A DNA stretch of 48,288 nucleotides from Hymenobacter crusticola (GTDB taxonomy: Bacteria; Bacteroidota; Bacteroidia; Cytophagales; Hymenobacteraceae): assembly GCF_002154225.1 (NCBI RefSeq), contig NZ_MTSE01000028.1:1-48288 (forward strand), in the 5' to 3' direction. Below the pieces are notes generated by a model. The model worked only from the letters and a program-made list of their open reading frames with translations, ran no database searches and had not been told where the DNA came from. This document shows, piece after piece, positions 1 through 6,158 of this stretch. Both the position numbers and the translations under genes were made by a program. Each line of letters starts with the position of its first letter. Position 1 is the first letter of the stretch.

Positions 1-31
1 TGCTATATTTTCCGTTTTCTGAGAGGGCCCC
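1..31. repeat. Tn3-family terminal inverted repeat (left window end, partial)
   Basis: These 31 bases are the exact reverse complement of 48258-48288. Read outward-in the repeat begins GGGGCCCTCTCAGAAAACGG and continues AAAATATAGCA. This matches the 38-bp terminal repeat of the Tn21 branch of the Tn3 family, whose core is CTCAGAAAACGGAAAATA and whose inner end is GCACGCTAAG. The window stops about 7 bases short of a full 38-bp repeat. The transposon body lies outside the window. Confidence 0.9.
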
Positions 32-36
32 AAGGA
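32..36. repeat. 5-bp target site duplication (AAGGA)
   Basis: AAGGA directly abuts the left terminal repeat. The same five bases, in the same orientation, abut the right one at 48253-48257. Five-base duplications are the hallmark of Tn3-family insertion. Joining the two copies restores the pre-insertion site. Confidence 0.9.
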
Positions 37-58
37 TAGCTTCTCCAGAATGCAAATA

Positions 59-96
59 GAGTTCTGCAACAGCCACGCTCCTTTGCAGAACGTTAT
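59..96 (-). repeat. 38-bp interspersed repeat, copy C
   Basis: On the minus strand this reads ATAACGTTCTGCAAAGGAGC followed by GTGGCTGTTGCAGAACTC. It matches units at 45225-45262 and 48128-48165 with few mismatches. Each unit contains an internal inverted repeat (GTTCTGCAA / TTGCAGAAC, perfect in this copy). The family is unidentified; it could be the end of an insertion sequence or a small palindromic repeat. Confidence 0.7.
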
Positions 97-300
97 CAAT
101 CATTCTGTTGCCCTCGATCACGTGCCCTTGTCACAATTAAGTGGCGTTACGATGAACTTACAGCAAGCTCAATTAAGAATAGGCTGTTCAACGATGGATG
201 AGCGTAATAAAGATAGAAAGTACCCTATGCCCTACCTAGTCTATAATAGCACAAAGCTATGTAACTAGCTAAATGCTATTTTATACCTTCTAGTATTCAG
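97..300. other. Intergenic stretch between window end and rep
   Basis: No convincing gene is seen. A 72-codon open frame starting at position 50 runs through the repeat and has no recognisable content. The stretch directly follows the 3' end of the leftward rep gene and shows no clear terminator hairpin. Confidence 0.5.
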
Positions 301-1491
301 CTAGTTAGCGGCCCAAATAGTGGGGAATGTACTCTTCAACAAGGCCATCGTGGCGGCCGCTACATTCTCGGCCGGCTTGGCCTTGGTTTCGAAGTCTCGT
401 AAGATCGGGTAGGTTTCTTTTAGCAACGTAGTTAATTGCGCCTCATCACCAGCAAGCACATGCTGAACCTTGCGAATCTGCGCCTCCGTGAGTTTAAGCT
501 TGTGCAGCCGCTTCTGCACCTTTTGTTGCAATGGTGTAAGTAAGTTCGTCGACACAAGTTCAACTGAAGGAGCAGACTCTAGTGACAATTCTAATTGCTT
601 AGTCGGCTGAGGCTTCTTTCCTATGTTGAATGTGATATAGGTAACAGCTTTCCCTCGTTGACGACGTTCCGTATAAGTAATATCGAAACTCAGCTCATTA
701 AGCTCTGCTACTGAAGGCTGCAGTACTTTATTACGGAAGTCGGAGTAGCGCTCATACTGCGTCTTCTTAGGCATAGTCAACTCCCTCAACTCATCTACAC
801 TTACAGTATGTGGGCTTTTGAATTGCCAAGAGCGCATTAGCCAATAAAGCTTATGCGTATTATTACTCTTGATGGCTAGTAGTTCGTCTACGTCAGCCGT
901 CGTGAAGTTTCCTACTAGGTTTATCAAATAAGGAACCACTGCCTTACCGAAAGTGGCTACCAGCAACTTCGTTTCTGGGTCATAGCGCATTGAATCGCAT
1001 AGTGAAACTAGATGTACAGCTTCATCATTAAGCTCAGGTACACGAATGGTAGCACTCATCATCCGTAACATGGCTGCTTCTAACAGTTCATGTTGGTGCC
1101 CGCCATAACTAGGAAACAACTCATTTAATGGAATTACAGCTGTAGGTACTTCTAAATCTCCTTTACGAATACAGCGCAGCATAAGCGCGAATATTTTAGC
1201 TTCTAGCAACGTAGTCGTGGTAGGAGTCTCTACTAGCGTATTATGCTGCGCTACGAGTTTGGTACGTTGAGCTCGAGCTACAATAGCCTCATGGTCGGCC
1301 GGTAGTTTAGGATGCAGACTAGTTGTTTCAACATCGCGGGCTAAGTAAGTAGCCTTTTCCACCGCTTTTGCAGCCTCCAACTGCGTAGCAAAGTGTCCAA
1401 TGTGCACAGTTTTCCCATCTCGCTGAGCACGAGCTTTCCACTTGCCTTTGGACTTATCGAAACTAACTCCTTTAATAGAGGCAGACTGCAT
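301..1491 (-). CDS. Plasmid replication initiator, AP2-like domain fused to Rep_3
   Basis: This 396-residue protein is the likely initiator of the plasmid. Residues about 75-300 show the paired winged-helix layout of the Rep_3 (RepB/pi/RepE) family: conserved stretches LVETPTTTTLLEAKIFALML, FGKAVVPYLINL, SNNTHKLYWLMRSW and YSDFRNKVLQPSVAELNE. The first 50 residues are unusual: KGVSFDKSKGKWKARAQRDG then KTVHIGHFATQLEAAKAVEK fits the AP2/ERF DNA-binding fold (three strands carrying GKW and a G-x-F turn, then the EAA helix). The gene reads away from an iteron array 60-190 bases upstream, the normal layout for a self-regulated Rep_3 replicon. The lysine- and leucine-rich C-terminal hundred residues are not recognised. 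The Rep_3 call is firm; the AP2 call rests on motif reading. Confidence 0.92.
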   Translation of the reverse strand: MQSASIKGVSFDKSKGKWKARAQRDGKTVHIGHFATQLEAAKAVEKATYLARDVETTSLHPKLPADHEAIVARAQRTKLVAQHNTLVETPTTTTLLEAKIFALMLRCIRKGDLEVPTAVIPLNELFPSYGGHQHELLEAAMLRMMSATIRVPELNDEAVHLVSLCDSMRYDPETKLLVATFGKAVVPYLINLVGNFTTADVDELLAIKSNNTHKLYWLMRSWQFKSPHTVSVDELRELTMPKKTQYERYSDFRNKVLQPSVAELNELSFDITYTERRQRGKAVTYITFNIGKKPQPTKQLELSLESAPSVELVSTNLLTPLQQKVQKRLHKLKLTEAQIRKVQHVLAGDEAQLTTLLKETYPILRDFETKAKPAENVAAATMALLKSTFPTIWAAN

Positions 1492-1552
1492 GTAATTAGA
1501 GTATAGTAGTACAGTGAAGCTAGTTAAGAAGCGTGACTTTGTTTATCAAAAC

Positions 1553-1760
1553 TTGTCCCCGATGTACTTCTTTCGCAGTTAGGGACAGTCCCTTGTACAT
1601 CCTTCGTGTCCCCGATGTACATTATTCGTATTTGTCATTGTCCCTATTGTACATTCTTCGTGTCCCCAGTGTACATCTCTCGCAGAAGAGCTCGATAAAT
1701 AGCTATAAATCATTCACTTACGCAGTCTTTAATATTTAAATAATACTTCTTTAAAAGGAA
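1553..1760. other. Replication origin (oriV): iterons plus AT-rich segment
   Basis: Five copies of an approximately 22-bp iteron with consensus TGTCCCC-N2-TGTACAT-N2-TTCG start near 1554, 1587, 1607, 1639 and 1661. Copies 2 and 4 have one fewer C, and copy 1 reads GTACTTC. Starts are spaced 33, 20, 32 and 22 bases, close to whole helical turns, so the copies lie on one DNA face. An AT-rich run (about 1688-1760, with TTTAATATTTAAATAATAC) follows and is the likely melting region. The array sits just upstream of the leftward rep gene, as expected for a Rep_3 origin whose initiator also represses itself. No good DnaA box was found. Confidence 0.85.
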
Positions 1761-2047
1761 GGAATAGATCTCCTTCTTTTTGAGTTTGATTTGGATCTCT
1801 AATGATAGTGATGCAGTTGCCTTATAACGTAAGGCTGCGCACACCAGGGTGCGAACATATGTACATACATTGTTTGGCTTTACTGCTTTTCCTAGCTTCT
1901 ACCAACTTACATAATGGTCTCATTCCAGCAATCCGCGAACAGGTGGATTAACTCAGCCAGGATACATCAAGCATACTCATCTTGATTAGGGTTAAAGATA
2001 GCTAATAGGAAATCAAAAAAGAATGCAAGTGTGACATCTTTGTTAAT
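1761..2047. other. Intergenic, origin to partition region
   Basis: No gene seen. A short hairpin GCGCAC/GTGCG lies near 1835-1852 and the repeated string ACATATGTACATACAT near 1855-1870 is partly palindromic. Neither can be assigned. Confidence 0.4.
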
Positions 2048-2122
2048 GTCAAATATGATAATATATTTGACCCCTAGTAAGATATCATATAATACTTCAA
2101 GTATAAGGTCATTTATGATATC
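2048..2122. promoter_or_regulatory. Partition operator / centromere-like palindromes upstream of parA
   Basis: GTCAAATAT (2048-2056) and ATATTTGAC (2063-2071) form a perfect 9-bp inverted repeat with a 6-bp spacer. GATATCAT (2081-2088) and ATGATATC (2115-2122) form a second perfect pair around a TACTT/AAGTA hairpin. The block ends 21 bases before the parA start. Clusters of short palindromes here normally bind the ParB-like partner, acting as autoregulatory operator and often as the centromere. Similar words (TGTCAAAC, TTTGATATCA) recur just after the partner gene near 3090-3120. Confidence 0.65.
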
Positions 2123-2143
2123 ATTCATATTACATAAATAGCT

Positions 2144-2806
2144 ATGATTTACGTAGTTGGAGGGTATAAAGGTGGTAGCGGAAAAACTACCACAGCAACT
2201 AATCTAGCAGTATTTTTGCTTCATCAAAAGCGGCGTATACTATACTGTGATGGTGATGTACAAGGAACAGCTAGTTTATTCAATGAAGTACGCCGTGATT
2301 TTAGCGGACAGCCTCCATTAGAGCTTGTAGCGCTCTCAGGCGCTAAACTTCACCAGCAACTTTTGCCTATATCCCGCGATTATGATGATGTAGTGGTAGA
2401 CGTAGGCGGCACCGACTCTACTAGCCAACGCGCAGCGCTGACCATTGCTGACACCTACCTAACACCGTTCCCGCCTCGTGCTGCTGACCTTTGGACTAGC
2501 CAAAAGGTAGACGAGTTGATTGGCCAAGCACAAGAGGTTAATCCTAAGTTACGAGCATTCTCATTCATCTCTCGTAGCGATACATACGGTTTGAGCGGAG
2601 CAGCTGGACAGAATGCTGCTGCTTATCTAAGCAACCTAGTGCACATTACATTCTTACCCTTAGTTATTGGTAATCGAATTGTTTTTGACCGTGCACTGGC
2701 ACTTGGGCTTTCAGTATTAGAACTAACGCCACCAGATACTAAAGCCACTTTTGAAGTCAATTCTTTATTCAATCACTTACAACTGCTTACTCGTGAAAAA
2801 ACCTAA
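2144..2806 (+). CDS. parA: ParA-family partition ATPase
   Basis: This 220-residue protein is a small P-loop ATPase that segregates plasmid copies by patterning on the nucleoid. The deviant Walker A motif KGGSGKTTTATNLA begins at residue 9, with the signature lysine of the ParA/MinD group (GYKGGSGKT). DGDVQGTAS follows as the A' motif and VVVDVGGTDS as Walker B. The length and the lack of an N-terminal helix-turn-helix fit type Ib partition ATPases, which leave repression to the small partner gene. That partner overlaps or abuts downstream, and a palindromic operator lies directly upstream. Confidence 0.95.
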   Translation: MIYVVGGYKGGSGKTTTATNLAVFLLHQKRRILYCDGDVQGTASLFNEVRRDFSGQPPLELVALSGAKLHQQLLPISRDYDDVVVDVGGTDSTSQRAALTIADTYLTPFPPRAADLWTSQKVDELIGQAQEVNPKLRAFSFISRSDTYGLSGAAGQNAAAYLSNLVHITFLPLVIGNRIVFDRALALGLSVLELTPPDTKATFEVNSLFNHLQLLTREKT

Positions 2807-2813
2807 TCCACCT

Positions 2814-3110
2814 ATGCCCACATCTATGCGCAAGGCTGAGTCGTTCATTGAGGCTGGTGGTAGCACGCCTACCGAAAAAGCTCAACCCAAAGTTGAAAAT
2901 GGTATGACTGCTTTTACGCTAAGACTCTATCAATCAAAACTAGATAAACTAGCAGCACTTAAAGATGCACGTAAGCAGGCGCGCTTAGTTCAAGAAAATC
3001 CTAGTCGCGAAACTATTTCTGTTAATTCTTTAATACTGGAAGCCATTGACTTACTATTAAAACAAGAAGCCAAACGTGCTGCCAAAATTAATGTCAAACG
3101 TGATAGCTAA
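2814..3110 (+). CDS. Ribbon-helix-helix partition partner (ParB-like, centromere binding)
   Basis: This small basic protein (98 residues from the ATG at 2814) probably binds the partition site and represses the operon. The core FTLRLYQSKLDKLAALKDAR followed by SVNSLILEAIDLLLKQEAKR fits the strand-helix-helix pattern of RHH proteins (MetJ/Arc/CopG group, ParG-like). The N-terminal 30 residues look flexible, as in ParG arms. A GTG at 2793 in the same frame would overlap the end of parA by 14 bases and couple translation; either start is possible. Its place right after a small ParA supports the role. It shows no homology to large HTH-type ParB. Confidence 0.8.
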   Translation: MPTSMRKAESFIEAGGSTPTEKAQPKVENGMTAFTLRLYQSKLDKLAALKDARKQARLVQENPSRETISVNSLILEAIDLLLKQEAKRAAKINVKRDS

Positions 3111-3719
3111 TTTGATATCACACATGGCTACTATTATGCAACTAAATTAGATGTTAAAATAAAGTATGTGCTCCGGCTTAAAACAGTAGTAAGTTTGCGC
3201 CTAGAAGAGCCACATATGGAGTCTAATCCTCAATTTGGTGGGTTGGATATTAACACTGTGTACTATCACCTGAAAAGGAGTGTAGCATGCACCTTTGACT
3301 CTATTACCTTGACGTTTCTGTGACTAAGGCTGAGGGCTGTTGCATGAGGTGCGTAAATAAGATTGATCTGTTTCCAATAGGCTTTGTCTGCCGCAATCGT
3401 CATGTACCAAATCTTAATGTTGCATCGAAATTCGGGTTGAATCATTTCGGCTTGCATCAGTAGCCTGCCTGGATACTTCGATTCCAGCCACACCTTGGCT
3501 TAGCCGCTTAATCTAGCTTGCTATCAGCAGCGTATAACGGTGCTGGCGGGACTTCTAAAAACGCTGCATGAACGCGTTTTTTAGCCTAATTAACCCAATT
3601 GCACCCTAAAATGGGGCAAAAAGGGGATGAATTTCTCTTAAAAGGTCACTTTTGACAAGGCTAATCTCACAAATTTTGAATTAAGCTATTCTCTGTCAAG
3701 ATTTTAACTAATTTTCATA
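3111..3719. other. Intergenic stretch with no confident gene
   Basis: A 75-codon leftward open frame (3266-3493) has plausible composition (WLESKYPGRLLMQAEMIQPE) but no recognised family and no promoter; it may be a relic. The word AATTGCACCC at about 3598 recurs at 3776, 4192 and 45682. A hairpin-like AACGC/GCGTT pair lies near 3560-3575. Confidence 0.4.
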
Positions 3720-3805
3720 GGGTTTTTGCCCCTTTGGTGGGCGTTAGCCCCACGACCCGCGCAGTCAGTCGCCTGCAATTGCACCCGAAAAAGGCCGATA
3801 TCTGC
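3720..3805 (+). repeat. Imperfect direct repeat, copy 1 (about 86 bp)
   Basis: Begins GGGTTTTTGCCCC and ends GCCGATATCTGC, with GCGTTAGCCCCACGAC and GCAATTGCACCCG inside. It matches 4133-4220 in the same orientation with scattered substitutions and small indels. The pair brackets about 330 bp of unassigned DNA just downstream of the resolvase gene. Confidence 0.75.
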
Positions 3806-4132
3806 TAGCACTATGGGCGACCAACCGCGCGTTTTAGGGACCAGGGCGGAGTAAGACGGGCACCAAGTGATGGCCTCGCCGTCCGGCTCGCGGGCTCGCC
3901 AGAATTGCCGTCCCGAACCGATCGCCAGCACAGGACGAGGAACAGGGCAGGAGAACGTTCCACCACCCGTCGCCGCCATACGTGTGCACCCCTGACACTG
4001 GAATAACCGCCTGAGGAGCACGCAAGAAGGTAGTGAAAACGCGACAAAAGCGTCGTTTTTGCCCCTTTTGAACCGCCCATTCTCACGTTCGTGGAGATAA
4101 CTATTTATCAATTAGCATGTTAACTTACTTTC
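3806..4132. other. Unassigned DNA between the two direct repeats
   Basis: Several GC-rich overlapping leftward frames exist (up to 135 codons, 3704-4111). None has recognisable motifs and they overlap each other in all frames, so no gene is called. The string TTTTTGCCCCTTTTG near 4055 echoes the start of repeat copy 1. Confidence 0.4.
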
Positions 4133-4220
4133 GGGTGTTTTCACCCCTTTACTGGGCGTCAGCCCCACGACTCACGCAGCGCGTCGCTTGCAATTGCACC
4201 CGTCACCACCCGATATCTGC
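4133..4220 (+). repeat. Imperfect direct repeat, copy 2 (about 88 bp)
   Basis: Begins GGGTGTTTTCACCCC and ends CCCGATATCTGC, with GGCGTCAGCCCCACGACT and TTGCAATTGCACCCG inside. It is the partner of 3720-3805 and ends 20 bases from the resolvase stop codon. Confidence 0.75.
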
Positions 4221-4239
4221 ACGAGGTATTTAAGGTGGA

Positions 4240-4899
4240 CTAACCTTCTTGCGCCCGCTGGGCCAGCCGTTGCACTTGCTTGTGGGTGAAGGCACACCCC
4301 CGCCGTGTGCGAAACCCTAAGTGCGCCAACTCCGCGGCAATCTGGTTGTAACTATGTCCCTGCGCCAGCCGAGCCAGGATCAGGGCCGTGGCCTGCCGGT
4401 TACCCTCGTGCTGACGGGCATTGCGCTGCCGCGTAACCAGCCCCTCCGCTTGTGCTTCCACGGTCAGGTTCTGCGGCGAGCCGAGCTGCTTGCCTTGCTT
4501 CTTCAACACCTGCAGCGCGCGGCGGGTGCGCTCGCTGATCATATCGCGCTCCTGCTCGGCCAAGGCGGCAAAGATGTGCACGGTAAACTTATTGGCTTGG
4601 GGTTGATCACAGGCCACAAACTCCACCCCCGACTCCATCAGCGAGGCAATGAAGGCCACGTTGCGCGAGAGCCGGTCCAGCTTAGCAATGACCAGCACCG
4701 CCCCGCGCGCCTTGGCCAGCTGCAAGGCCTGGCGCAGCTGCGGCCGCTCCGCGGTCTTGCCACTCTCTACTTCCACGTACTCCCCCAGCACGGCTTCTTC
4801 CTTCACGAAGCTGCGCACCATTTGCTGCTGGGCCGCCAACCCTAACCCACTCCGCCCTTGCTGGAGCGTGGAGACACGGTAGTAGGCAACATAGGGCAT
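4240..4899 (-). CDS. Serine recombinase (resolvase/invertase family)
   Basis: This 219-residue small serine recombinase catalyses site-specific recombination, most likely resolving plasmid multimers or transposon cointegrates. The catalytic serine lies in YYRVSTLQQGRSGLGL (residue 10). The conserved arginine block is KLDRLSRN, and AALAEQERDMISERTRRALQ forms the long E helix. The C-terminal HTH lies in GHSYNQIAAELAHLGFRTRR. The length is slightly longer than Tn3 TnpR (about 185). No transposase adjoins it, but the Tn3 terminal repeats at the window ends and a tnpA fragment at 8.6 kb leave open a transposon origin. A 13-bp inverted repeat 48 bases upstream is a candidate binding site. Confidence 0.93.
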   Translation of the reverse strand: MPYVAYYRVSTLQQGRSGLGLAAQQQMVRSFVKEEAVLGEYVEVESGKTAERPQLRQALQLAKARGAVLVIAKLDRLSRNVAFIASLMESGVEFVACDQPQANKFTVHIFAALAEQERDMISERTRRALQVLKKQGKQLGSPQNLTVEAQAEGLVTRQRNARQHEGNRQATALILARLAQGHSYNQIAAELAHLGFRTRRGCAFTHKQVQRLAQRAQEG

Positions 4900-4946
4900 C
4901 GCAGTGGGAGAGGTAACAGGAGTGGTCCTCGAGCAAAAGTAGTGGT

Positions 4947-4986
4947 CTTGGACATTTTACAAACGCTCCTTTATAAAATGTCCAAG
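4947..4986. promoter_or_regulatory. Inverted repeat upstream of the resolvase (candidate res/operator)
   Basis: CTTGGACATTTTA (4947-4959) and TAAAATGTCCAAG (4974-4986) form a perfect 13-bp inverted repeat with a 14-bp spacer. This geometry fits a resolvase dimer site (res site I type, about 28-40 bp) that would also cover the promoter of the leftward resolvase gene. Only one clear site was found; Tn3-type res usually has three. Confidence 0.6.
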
Positions 4987-5009
4987 AGACCAAAATCCGT
5001 AAAAAGAAG

Positions 5010-5039
5010 AAGCCCACCGCTAAGGACAGCGGTGGGCTT
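5010..5039 (-). terminator. Rho-independent terminator (leftward)
   Basis: A perfect 12-bp stem AAGCCCACCGCT / AGCGGTGGGCTT with loop AAGGAC is followed on the minus strand by a T-rich run (CTTCTTTTTACGG). It ends the small leftward transcription unit starting near 5305. Confidence 0.85.
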
Positions 5040-5085
5040 CGGAGTAGGAGCGCGCATCAGGTAGAACGCGCGTGAAAGGAGAAGG

Positions 5086-5307
5086 CTAGAGAACCGGGTT
5101 GGCCACGAGGTCCTCGGCCGTGATGCGGTAGACCACTTCGTCGTCTGTGGTACTGATCGCCTTAAAGCCGGCTTGCAAGGCGACCTTCTGACTGGCCTGG
5201 TAGTACTCACCGGCGACCCCGTAACTCACCGTCACTTGCTGCTAGGGTCGACTTCGGAGCAGGTAGGGAAGGAGCTCGTCTCGGAGAGCGGTGGTGAGCA
5301 GGCTCAA
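5086..5307 (-). pseudogene. Small decayed reading frame with in-frame amber
   Basis: A leftward frame runs from about 5307 (LLTTALRDELLPYLLRSRP), hits TAG at 5242-5244, and continues in the same frame as QQVTVSYGVAGEYYQASQKV ... ITAEDLVANPVL, ending in TAG at 5086-5088. A single CAG-to-TAG change would explain the split, or a GTG at 5235 could start a 49-residue protein. It sits between a good Bacteroidota promoter and a strong terminator, so the unit was built to be expressed. The family is not recognised. Confidence 0.55.
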
Positions 5308-5336
5308 ATATACTAATAGCTTATCCCAAGCGCCAA
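5305..5336 (-). promoter_or_regulatory. Bacteroidota-type promoter (TTG-N21-TATATTTG)
   Basis: On the minus strand TTG (5336-5334) lies 21 bases before TATATTTG (5312-5305), an exact TAnnTTTG -7 box. It drives the small unit that terminates at 5010-5039. Confidence 0.6.
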
Positions 5337-5363
5337 ACATTCATTAGTTATGAGGGTCATATC

Positions 5364-6158
5364 TTATTGATTAATGCTAGAAGATGATTGTGGAGAGGTG
5401 AGATTACTTAATAAATCTGCTTCAATAGCTGTGAAGCCGCCAATTGCAATATGTCCTAGTCTTCTTCTTTCTTCATCAAGTTTGTCTCTTACTTTTCTTT
5501 TGATAGTCCTCTCGGGTAAATCGTTGTATTCGTTCCTTACTTTCTCTGCTACTAATACAAGATCTTTAGTAAGTACGTCAGTGATTCTTAATTCCAGTAA
5601 TATGGGTAATATACTTTCCTGTTCCTTTGAAATATGTCTTCTGTTTGGACCAATCGCTAGATAATTAATCAAAAAGTCAGGGCTCATAACAGGTGAAGAA
5701 ATTATAAAGTGAGATGATAATTTAGTGCCTTTCACTTTATTGTACATACTGAATGCAGCTTTGTCAAGCGTAAGCCACCAAGAGGTATACCCCATTGGGT
5801 TCTCTCTTTCTTTAGAATCATTATGTTTTTTCATTATACCTAAGTAATTTTCTGAATCATGTTCTGCTAATTTTATAATAGACAAATTATCAGCAAATTG
5901 TTTTGTTCTTTGTCTTCTAGTTTCATGTAGCTCAGTCCATGCTTCTTTGACTGCATGTCTTAATTCTGTAGGAACTGATTCGTATTCTTGTTGCAAGTCA
6001 ACTATTCTTATTTCATGAATATCTTTCAAATAATCAGATAAATCATCTAAAGGCCTGTGTTGTCCCTTAAAATTATCTACCCATTTGATAAATTTGCTTG
6101 GGTCATTTCCATTTTTTATATATATATAGAATATAGAAATGGTATATTGCCCTCCCAT
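5364..6158 (-). CDS. C-terminal half of split nuclease-PIN protein
   Basis: This leftward frame continues the gene at 6116-7672 after a frameshift. The first dozen codons (MGGQYTISIFYIY) are the out-of-frame reading of the upstream gene's end. From KNGNDPSKFIKWVDN onward it reads as the missing half of a PIN-like nuclease: SIIKLAEHDSE offers a mid-domain acidic residue and YTSWWLTLDKAAFSMY resembles the closing PIN motif (hydrophobics then T-x-D). A hydrophilic helical tail with LVAEKVRNEYNDLPE and KRKVRDKLDEERRR follows. Removing one TA from the repeat at 6118-6128 fuses the halves into one protein of about 760 residues. The region is strongly AT-rich. Whether both halves are made separately is unknown. 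Confidence 0.7.
   Translation of the reverse strand: MGGQYTISIFYIYIKNGNDPSKFIKWVDNFKGQHRPLDDLSDYLKDIHEIRIVDLQQEYESVPTELRHAVKEAWTELHETRRQRTKQFADNLSIIKLAEHDSENYLGIMKKHNDSKERENPMGYTSWWLTLDKAAFSMYNKVKGTKLSSHFIISSPVMSPDFLINYLAIGPNRRHISKEQESILPILLELRITDVLTKDLVLVAEKVRNEYNDLPERTIKRKVRDKLDEERRRLGHIAIGGFTAIEADLLSNLTSPQSSSSINQ
6112..6128. repeat. Slippery T6-(AT)5A tract at the frameshift
   Basis: Six T followed by eleven alternating A/T bases lie exactly where the reading frame of the nuclease-PIN gene breaks. Loss of one TA dinucleotide restores a continuous frame (SIYI-KNGNDPS). Such tracts change length by polymerase slippage. Confidence 0.75.

Noticed and set aside
50..268. 72-codon rightward frame at the left end
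   Set aside because: It runs through the 38-bp repeat and shows no recognisable protein features.
1553..1684. CRISPR-like array
   Set aside because: The repeats are short, vary in length and spacing, lack spacers, and sit before a Rep_3 gene: they are iterons.
3704..4111. Overlapping leftward frames of 60-135 codons
   Set aside because: GC-rich DNA open in several frames at once, no motif in any, bounded by the direct repeats.
4321..4845. 174-codon rightward frame
   Set aside because: Antisense to the resolvase gene, whose protein is unmistakable.
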